Made by a program: the position numbers and the translations under genes
Shown here: piece after piece, positions 58,501 to 64,000 of the stretch
Numbering within the stretch: the first letter of the stretch is position 1
Layout of the letters: each line of letters starts with the position of its first letter
NCBI RefSeq assembly: GCF_017652985.1
Contig: NZ_JAGGDJ010000012.1
Coordinates: 62,001 to 126,000 of the forward strand
Length of the DNA: 64,000 bases
Direction: 5' to 3'
Source: Paenibacillus artemisiicola
Lineage (GTDB): Bacteria > Bacillota > Bacilli > Paenibacillales > Paenibacillaceae
The notes under the pieces: model-generated
Databases searched by the model: none
What the model was told of the DNA's origin: nothing
The model's input: only the letters and a program-made list of their open reading frames with translations

Positions 58501-61500
58501 CTCAAACGAGCTAAACCCTTGGAGATCCACACTGCAGTCCACCCTCGTCACCAATCTCTTAAATAAAAAGGGCGACGGACTTCTGACTTGGTATTATAAT
58601 CCGCCTAAGATCCGGTCTACTAAAAAGCTGTTGATCTATGATTATCACTATACAACAAGCAACTATAACTCCAATAACGGGTCATGGACCTACTATTATG
58701 ACGATGAGTTTTTCGCACTTGATCCGCATAAGCTATCGCCGATAAAAGATGTGTTCGGTGATTGGGGATCAGTCTCTCAAGCGTACACGAACGGTGATCC
58801 AAACGCTTATGTGCTGACCAATTCAAGCCTAGGCGGCAGCCGAACCGTAGATGTATTGTTTGATGGCACATTGAAGAAAAACGTCAACATCTATATGAAG
58901 GATGCACCGCAATATGAACTAGCCGATCAGTATTTGTACATTAAACGGAATTGGGAATTCGGAAAGGATTCAATTTCGGACATTGGTGTGTTTGATGTCC
59001 GAACGGGGAAGGAGCTGTCCAGCACCTTCATTAATACAACGCTCGACCAATATTATTATAATAAAACGGCCTTCAGCGGCATGGATTTTTGTGGTGTACA
59101 AGGTAGCAGTGTCATTCTCTGTACCGGGACAGCCAATGAAGGTGAAAATCACTTCAAATTAAACCGGGACATGTCCATGGTTGAGCTGCCGTCTTGGACG
59201 AAACCAGCGCCGATTAATCCGGCAATCAAGACAATGGACATGCCTACTTATATCGCCGTAGCGAGCATGACCGACGCTGCCGGTAACATCTACCGACTAG
59301 AGACGTATGCCAATTTGGCCTACAACGCTGGCTACTATGATCTGAATGTTGCGAAATATAACTCGGATTACTCGCTCGCTTGGCGGCAATACATTGGTGA
59401 TTCTATTCGGAACGACCCAGCGGTTAACGGTCAAAGCATCGGCGTGACGCCAGCAAACTCGTTCCTCACCGCGTATTCCTACCCGGAGACGCGAGGCGGT
59501 TTCTTCTTTAATCCAGTGAAGAATGAACTGTATGCAAAGGTTTATTACGATCATACAAGGCCCGGTGATGTCCTCCCCATGTTATACGAACGCGTTTTCG
59601 TCCTCAGCAGCTCTTCCGGTGCGATCAAACGTAAAGCAGATTCGTTAACTGGCGACGACATGACGATGTACCACTATGGCGGAAGCGATTTTGGGCCGTA
59701 CACGCAGTTCTCGACAGACTTTGCGGGAAATCTGAAGCAGAAGAGTCGGCTTAGTCAAACTGCGGACGGATACAGCACCAGTTTGGGAGAAGGCGTCACC
59801 TGTGAAGGCATGTCTACCATGTATTCGATCTATGGTAAAAATACCGTGTACGATGCTTCAGGGAAGGAAACTGGTACGGTGTCCACTGGCTGTAATTACT
59901 CGACACAGCCAATCTACGGTGCCTATTACATGGACGGCGTGTACGTCACACTATCCCAAGCCAATCAGTCGTCAAGCTCCGATCAGGGGACGTATTCGAA
60001 TACGCTGCGCATGACCGTTTCGGTCGGTCAGCCGACAACGAATCCACTCCTCTTTAAGCCATTCACGAGTGGTCAGTTTTACTCGCCATTCTCGCTTTCC
60101 GATGATGAAGTGAAATTCTACTTCAAAATTGATGACGTGGATTACGATAACGAGTGGATCGGATTCTCCTTTCGCATGAAGGATCGGCAGAATGGCTATG
60201 CGCTCGAGACGGATGGGAACAAGATTGAGCTGGTGAAGTACGTCGGCGGCACGCGAACCGTACTTAAATCGCAAGCATATCCGCTGCTCAGTCAGAAGAC
60301 GTACGCGGTGAAACTGCAAATGAACGGCAGTCATTTTGTCGTGTTTCTCGACAACACGCCCCTGTTTGAAACGGATGACGAAACGTATACCGTAGGTCGT
60401 TTCGGTTATTTCTCGAACAAGTCGTTCGTCACGTTCAGCGGGCTTGCGTATAAGCCGCTCGTGCAGAATGACGTTTGGTCCGATCAGTATGCGATTTGGG
60501 ACGAAGGATCGGCAAAAGCGGAAATTCAGTACAACAACATCGTATTTAGTGATCCGGAGAACGACCCACCGGCTGGCGGTGTATACGATTGGTCCGTGAA
60601 GCATACCGTACGTTTCATTCACAACCAGGGCGTCTCGGCACTGAACGGTAAGACGTTCCATAATGCACAGCTCACATTCGATAAGGTCGGGGATTACCTC
60701 GTCACTCTAAAGGCAAAAGACGATCCGAATCCGGACTACCTCTCGCCGAATGACACGTTCGCCGACTACCGGAAAGCATCGAACGAATTCACCAACAAAA
60801 TCACGGTGCACCGCCGGCCGATCGCCAAGTTCACGCTGGACAGCGACGCACAGCACAAAGTACTGTGGACCGATTACAGCTACGATCCGGACAGGTATTT
60901 CAGCAGCACAGACTATTCGACCGAGGATACCGGAATCGATTACAAGGCGACCAAAGGGATTTTGAAGAAACGGTTTTATTACGTCTCACCAAGCGGCGTG
61001 TATAAAGAAGCGAAGCTAACCGCGCCGCAGGAGCGCGGCACGTACGAGGTCGGCATGGCGGTCGCTGACGAGTATGGCGCCTGGTCGGATTGGTACGTCG
61101 TCCTGTTGCCGGTGACAGACTTGGCGCCGCCGAACGCGCCGCCGGTTCCGGGCTTTACGTCCGATCACATCAATACGTTCCGCGGCGTGCCCATAACTTT
61201 CGATTCTACGGCTTATGATGCTGAAGACGGCGACCGTACGAAGGTGCCGCATGAATACTATCTTTCAAATGCAACGACTGGCGGAGCAGAGACATTCGCA
61301 AACGATTCCCGAACAACTTGGACGAAGAGCTTTAGCAGCATGGGGAGCTTCAAGGTCCGTCAGGTAGTGACAGACTCCGATGGTGCATCGGCGGAATTTA
61401 GTCTGCAGGTGAATATCGTGAACCAGAAACCAGGGGCAGCAATCACCGTGCCAGAAAGTGTCGATCAGGCTAACCCGACAAAGTTAACCGTGCTTAGACC

Positions 61501-62440
61501 GGATTTTCAATGGAACTATTGGGATCCAGACACCGACGCTCAGTCTCAATTCCAAGTTAAAATCTATAAGTATGGTGGCGTGTTGCAATATGATTCCGGC
61601 GTTAAGACATCGCATGCGAATGATTGGGTTCCTGGTGCCGATCTTCCAGAGCACGTAAACATGTACGTCATTGTCCGTGTTTTCGATGGATACGACTGGA
61701 GTGATTACAGCGATCCGCACTACTTTTTGATTGAGACGAACCGACTGCCTACTGCCAGCTTCAATTGGTCACCGAAGCCGGTCTATGAAGGCGACACGGT
61801 TAAGATCTCGCAGGCAATTGACGATCCGGATAAGGATACCCTTAGTGCTCAATACGAAGTTACGGATCCGGATGGCCCAAAAACAACGTACCCTTATACA
61901 TTAGATAGTCCGTACGCGATAACCGGGCCAACGCTTGTGGGGCCGAAGGTCGGAGCCTACACAGTGAAACTTACGGTAACTGATGGGAAAGCACCGCCCG
62001 TTATCGTGACGAAAACTATTCAGGTGTTGCCGCTGTCCATTCAGGGACAAGTGAACCATACGCCTCAATGGGATGAACGCAGGATTGCATTTAATATGGA
62101 TAAATCCGGTACACAAGATAGCCCGCGTGGGTACAGCGTTTTTTGGGCGGGGGAGAAATTTATTCTTACAGCTCAAACAACGGATACCGGAACCGCGACT
62201 AAAGCGACTGGCGTTGAGGTGTCCATGAATGGGGTAGAGGTCAATCTTGCAGCGGACAATGCGCAGCAGATTTCCTGGAGCGGAAGCATGTGGCAGAGTA
62301 ACTTTGATGAACTTACGGACGGTCCCTATGTTTTTTCCTTTGTTGTGACCTATTCAAATGGCGTGAAGAAAACAAGCAATATGACGATTACCATTAAGGA
62401 CAGCATTTGGGACGAGACTGCAACACACCGCTTGCATTAG
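55541..62440 (+). CDS. Giant secreted multidomain adhesin-like protein
   Basis: 2,299 residues from a TTG at 55541, seven bases after GGAGG. A basic N-terminus and signal helix (AILLLVSLIVSLFFWLQYI) end near KAAAG. MucBP-like repeats lie near 205-420 (YEVHHKDTNGQSLDSLSP, KVIIKHFDTNNNSLDGIAGL). Ig/PKD-like modules follow (~600-900), then a large propeller-like part (~1100-1400), a concanavalin-type domain near 1480-1620 (EWIGFSFRMKDRQNGYALET) and more PKD/Ig modules to the end (PTASFNWSPKPVYEGDTVKI). No LPxTG motif or S-layer repeats were seen. The central part is richer in G/C than the flanks, suggesting mosaic origin. It is likely carried to or through the pilus surface as a tip or surface adhesin; inferred from position. 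Confidence 0.75.
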   Translation: MRFRHKNKSTAILLLVSLIVSLFFWLQYIDTVKAAAGNSNVTPVKELDPVTQQPLPSNKRYAVAFVYYDIWSNSSGEWMTYKPNDTNVPITSPYTFSFPERTVKDVQVYRFDPANLRQKDFFNRSRAGESWNDYVDWVGVNPSNPIESSPSGINSSTVSFNISLTGTLSAINPYNIRTEESDTCSSCSENVVGLRYFFPVLIEFTLNGKYEVHHKDTNGQSLDSLSPAKIGDMNAGSSYPPTPDVIAGYTYANKYKKTTDGSDPAEGSFLSGTPSIVYDGLFDTYKVNYYYDKVSNDGKVIIKHFDTNNNSLDGIAGLSDREQVLKEGTSYLFTHDAPTAGAGYVYAGYKKSTSGSIPSGSNNSGEYTLGTYTKATFPNPVYLYYYYDVDSTVTAGEINIRHMVRIGPNGTYTLAKQQTIPVASLPFGAGYSSDSTYGAVQGSNLSYVAYSNTVTVKTNQSVTVNSTTPKAYVSFFYEKPFDFTGDFDVIPSTIPYKDSFRLHPRDFQLKGCTYISHRFKIERNGTWVGDPVTGQTTDSTFTFGNYPWVIGVGVHNVYMQIVTSCGTSDWIGPKPLTVTGPTVNNPPTFEIGFVDPGQPTKPLHQVVEGTTLNLIFINDPTVPTPNDPDGDSIYFMGFDFAAGSPFVQSIPSKSIEYVDGQHNVKMDTLGYQYVCAQMRDEWGATADACTYIEVVPKNPVPVIDCPPTVIANHPIPDGAINSNRSYSPITYLKIDHSRDEWTNKQTSYPNPGTTDTTVQVSLSVYDENGLKSLTPATCTIIVKPDLPPVAKLVVPPLSVRGTELDLLNKSMSPDADAIVKAEYKYKYDANNNGFGDDTWQTANGTLVKLQFTPSKVGKYLFYLKVTEEYGQWDNTDSDPPTTLTLDVVNNAPEVSFEMEGNNPNPNLDPYTSIQPEEMVKWPVYVPGTNNLVYNTNNLWRTTTGNMISGEGRNFGQQTDEAYQYSMTRFSRTLSSYQAYPLTNNGFGSNELNPWRSTLQSTLVTNLLNKKGDGLLTWYYNPPKIRSTKKLLIYDYHYTTSNYNSNNGSWTYYYDDEFFALDPHKLSPIKDVFGDWGSVSQAYTNGDPNAYVLTNSSLGGSRTVDVLFDGTLKKNVNIYMKDAPQYELADQYLYIKRNWEFGKDSISDIGVFDVRTGKELSSTFINTTLDQYYYNKTAFSGMDFCGVQGSSVILCTGTANEGENHFKLNRDMSMVELPSWTKPAPINPAIKTMDMPTYIAVASMTDAAGNIYRLETYANLAYNAGYYDLNVAKYNSDYSLAWRQYIGDSIRNDPAVNGQSIGVTPANSFLTAYSYPETRGGFFFNPVKNELYAKVYYDHTRPGDVLPMLYERVFVLSSSSGAIKRKADSLTGDDMTMYHYGGSDFGPYTQFSTDFAGNLKQKSRLSQTADGYSTSLGEGVTCEGMSTMYSIYGKNTVYDASGKETGTVSTGCNYSTQPIYGAYYMDGVYVTLSQANQSSSSDQGTYSNTLRMTVSVGQPTTNPLLFKPFTSGQFYSPFSLSDDEVKFYFKIDDVDYDNEWIGFSFRMKDRQNGYALETDGNKIELVKYVGGTRTVLKSQAYPLLSQKTYAVKLQMNGSHFVVFLDNTPLFETDDETYTVGRFGYFSNKSFVTFSGLAYKPLVQNDVWSDQYAIWDEGSAKAEIQYNNIVFSDPENDPPAGGVYDWSVKHTVRFIHNQGVSALNGKTFHNAQLTFDKVGDYLVTLKAKDDPNPDYLSPNDTFADYRKASNEFTNKITVHRRPIAKFTLDSDAQHKVLWTDYSYDPDRYFSSTDYSTEDTGIDYKATKGILKKRFYYVSPSGVYKEAKLTAPQERGTYEVGMAVADEYGAWSDWYVVLLPVTDLAPPNAPPVPGFTSDHINTFRGVPITFDSTAYDAEDGDRTKVPHEYYLSNATTGGAETFANDSRTTWTKSFSSMGSFKVRQVVTDSDGASAEFSLQVNIVNQKPGAAITVPESVDQANPTKLTVLRPDFQWNYWDPDTDAQSQFQVKIYKYGGVLQYDSGVKTSHANDWVPGADLPEHVNMYVIVRVFDGYDWSDYSDPHYFLIETNRLPTASFNWSPKPVYEGDTVKISQAIDDPDKDTLSAQYEVTDPDGPKTTYPYTLDSPYAITGPTLVGPKVGAYTVKLTVTDGKAPPVIVTKTIQVLPLSIQGQVNHTPQWDERRIAFNMDKSGTQDSPRGYSVFWAGEKFILTAQTTDTGTATKATGVEVSMNGVEVNLAADNAQQISWSGSMWQSNFDELTDGPYVFSFVVTYSNGVKKTSNMTITIKDSIWDETATHRLH

Positions 62441-62442
62441 AA

Positions 62443-62484
62443 AACAGCCCAGGGGATATGAATTTATCCTCTGGGCTGTTTGTT
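62443..62484 (+). terminator. Terminator of the adhesin operon
   Basis: 14-bp stem (62443-62456 with 62467-62480, one G-T pair), AACAGCCCAGGGGA type, then TGTTGTC. Confidence 0.8.
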
Positions 62485-62584
62485 GTCATTAAGCCATGGC
62501 AGTGGGATGATGGTAAACTTCAATGCTGCTTTTAGTTAAAAAGGTAGCCGATCATCCTGACTGGCTGCCCGTGTGATGTAACTT

Positions 62585-63247
62585 CTATAGCATCGAGTGT
62601 ACGCTCCAATTAAGAAATGAGGATCCCCATAAATAACTAACGAGTGATGCGACAGCAATGAAAGGACCGAACGGAACAACAAATTCTTGGCTGTGTTTTT
62701 TCGTCACCAGAAGAAACAAGCCGGCAATAAACCCTGCAAAACTGAAAAGTAACACAGAGAGGATGCTTAACTTTAGTCCGAGCACGATACCGGTCATAGC
62801 CAGCATCTTAATATCACCGCCGCCAATCGAATCTCTTTTCGAAGTCAACTGGATGAAAAGGGCTATCAGATAAAAGACTCCCGCTCCAACGAGGGCTGCC
62901 AAGACATAGTTTAATAAAGGAAGCGGGTGTATGCATAGTCGAAGTATCATAGCGACTAGAATCCCAGGTAGCGTCACTATGTCAGGTATGACTTTGTGAA
63001 ATAAATCAATGAAGCAGATTCCGACTAAGACAATAGCAAAGGGAATGGCGATAAACCACTCAGCAAAGCTATGAATCGAACAAACACATAAGCAAAGGCA
63101 AACGGCTAACATGAATCGGATCATCAATGAATAGGGAGGAGGAGAGCTCGGCTTTTCTGCAAATCGAACTGATATGTGATTAATATAGCCTCCAATCCAA
63201 AAACCAAATGCAGCTGCCGCAGGTAAGGAAATAAAGAGGTGATTCAT
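62585..63247 (-). CDS. tadV: Prepilin peptidase (A24 family, TadV/CpaA-like)
   Basis: 220 residues, ATG at 63247 (GAGGAG eight bases before). Six to eight membrane helices with the two catalytic aspartates of the A24 family: CFIDLFHKVIPD near 78-89 and GGGDIKMLAMTG near 142-153, and FGPFIAVASL near the end. It cleaves pilin leaders at the cytoplasmic side. It is encoded convergent to the Tad operon; the upstream reading frame ending at 63246 (GIPKLHKELDVGDFLPYLLF) overlaps its start and may be a tiny coupled gene, uncertain. Confidence 0.9.
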   Translation of the reverse strand: MNHLFISLPAAAAFGFWIGGYINHISVRFAEKPSSPPPYSLMIRFMLAVCLCLCVCSIHSFAEWFIAIPFAIVLVGICFIDLFHKVIPDIVTLPGILVAMILRLCIHPLPLLNYVLAALVGAGVFYLIALFIQLTSKRDSIGGGDIKMLAMTGIVLGLKLSILSVLLFSFAGFIAGLFLLVTKKHSQEFVVPFGPFIAVASLVSYLWGSSFLNWSVHSML

Positions 63248-63668
63248 TCTAGGGGCTCCTCAGCATCCTTGAAGAGGAGGTAAGGTAAAAAATCTCCAAC
63301 ATCAAGTTCCTTATGTAGTTTCGGGATGCCAATCACAAACGCAATGGAATTATTACCTTTTCAATAAGGAGGATGTATGGATCAAATAAAACTATAATTG
63401 AAAATCAACCATATGTGAAAAGAGTTATGATGTTTACCAATACAACTCGCTTGAAGCTTCTGCAAGATCATGAAGGTATCCAAATAGCCAATAGGCAAAG
63501 ACATTTCGGAAGCATTGAAAAACAAGCAGAGCAGACCCTGCTTATTTTTCGGTGTATTTTTTTCGAGAAAATGGAGGATATGTGATGGAAATTTGACATG
63601 ACTGGTAATAATTCAGAATGTATGGGGAGCAGCGCATCATTAATTTATTTTACTGGAGAAAGTTAATC
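63248..63668. other. Intergenic region with doubtful small frames
   Basis: On the minus strand 63244-63336 could encode 30 residues ending KDAEEPLE from a GTG, without a clear ribosome site. On the plus strand a frame from 63373 (70 residues, KRVMMFTNTTRLKLLQDHEG) follows GGAGG too closely. Neither is convincing. Confidence 0.25.
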
Positions 63669-63706
63669 AAAGCCGCTTACCGGACGTAGAACCGGCAGGT
63701 GGCTTT
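63669..63706 (-). terminator. Hairpin overlapping the end of the 65-residue gene
   Basis: A GC-rich imperfect stem (63669-63683 with 63692-63706, several G-T pairs) that includes the last codons of the gene; T-poor tail. Tentative terminator. Confidence 0.45.
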
Positions 63707-63874
63707 TGTATAGTACATGCCGTTGATTTTGACGGCATCTTTATTGAGCTCCTGAATAGGGCCGCCGTAGTCAGCTATCTCGCCGTCATCGTACTTTACC
63801 ATGACCGGTAGCTGCGCAAGCTTGGCGCGTTTAAGATCGGTCTCAAGGTAGAGCTCTTGGCCTACGCTGAACAT
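63677..63874 (-). CDS. Small 65-residue hypothetical protein
   Basis: ATG at 63874 with ACAGGAGG upstream. The product is beta-rich and charged (MFSVGQELYLETDLKRAKLA, then MVKYDDGEIADYGGPIQELN), suggesting a small barrel, perhaps a binding or regulatory protein. No family was recognised. Its strong ribosome site and following hairpin support it. Nothing is seen in 63875-64000. Confidence 0.65.
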   Translation of the reverse strand: MFSVGQELYLETDLKRAKLAQLPVMVKYDDGEIADYGGPIQELNKDAVKINGMYYTKATCRFYVR

Positions 63875-64000
63875 GTAGATCGCCTCCTGTTGACACTACT
63901 CGCCACTTTTGATGAGGTTTCCTTTCACCAGTAGCAGGGTGATTGATTCTCAATTATGAATGCATTTTAAGCGCGGACTAAATGTCCAGTTGTTTTTGCC

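Noticed and set aside
59972..60661. 229-residue open frame antisense to the giant adhesin
   Set aside because: Shadow frame in the GC-richer middle of the adhesin gene; Arg/Val-rich, no ribosome site.

Overview
The window looks like part of a large conjugative plasmid (less likely an integrated conjugative element) of an endospore-forming Bacillota, most probably Paenibacillaceae. Grounds: strong AGGAGG-type ribosome sites with many TTG starts, a Spo0E-like phosphatase, two secreted 'copper amine oxidase N-terminal' (stalk) domain proteins, a BlaI/M56 pair, a Rep_3 (RepB-type) initiator with an iteron origin, and a ParM/ParR partition pair. No rRNA, tRNA, CRISPR array or intact insertion sequence was seen. 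The organism call is inference; no database was searched.

Layout. (1) 0-6.3 kb: an HTH protein whose DnaA domain-I-like end lies in the +1 frame, a small zinc-ribbon protein, a YVTN propeller protein and a small paralogue of its C-terminal module, then a helically phased array of seven palindromes beside two genes, one with a putative ribbon-helix-helix domain. (2) 6.3-17.3 kb: two leftward operons that start from near-identical promoter/leader modules and contain intrinsic-terminator-like hairpins in front of genes (LPD1 metallopeptidase-like protein, Spo0E, RadC, DUF4258/YgiT-like pair, small proteins). Between them lie rep, its 16 iterons, a DnaA box and a stalk-domain protein. (3) 17.6-20.7 kb: a secreted protein and a BlaI/BlaR1-like regulatory pair with its operator. 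(4) 21.3-32 kb: a leftward type IV secretion operon of Gram-positive type (M23/glucosaminidase hydrolase, VirB6/TrbL-like, VirB4, TcpE, TcpD, TcpC/VirB8-like) and a replication-relaxation family protein. (5) 32.5-36.9 kb: parMR, a decayed IS3 remnant and a MerR-like gene. (6) 37.5-42.7 kb: VirD4 coupling protein, small regulators, and an XRE-LytTR double DNA-binding regulator behind a class I cyclic-di-GMP riboswitch. (7) 43.2-63.3 kb: an operon with an S1-domain protein, a second replication-relaxation-like protein and a protein corresponding only to the N-terminal half of TnpB; then a complete Gram-positive Tad (tight adherence) pilus locus with two TadZ-like proteins, SAF/CpaB, CpaF, TadB, TadC, three mini-pilins, TadE/TadG-like proteins, a 2,299-residue secreted adhesin and a prepilin peptidase.

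How it may work together. An AT-rich element (core GTATATTAGTATATTAATTA with variants) recurs beside the type IV secretion, coupling-protein, S1/TnpB-N and Tad operons over 25 kb, so secretion and pilus genes appear to share regulation. The c-di-GMP riboswitch in front of a regulator gene between them suggests the element senses the host's motile-to-sessile switch and couples surface attachment (Tad pilus plus giant adhesin) to conjugation. This model is inference. No relaxase was recognised in the window. Translation starts were re-chosen from ribosome-binding sites wherever the longest frame was implausible.
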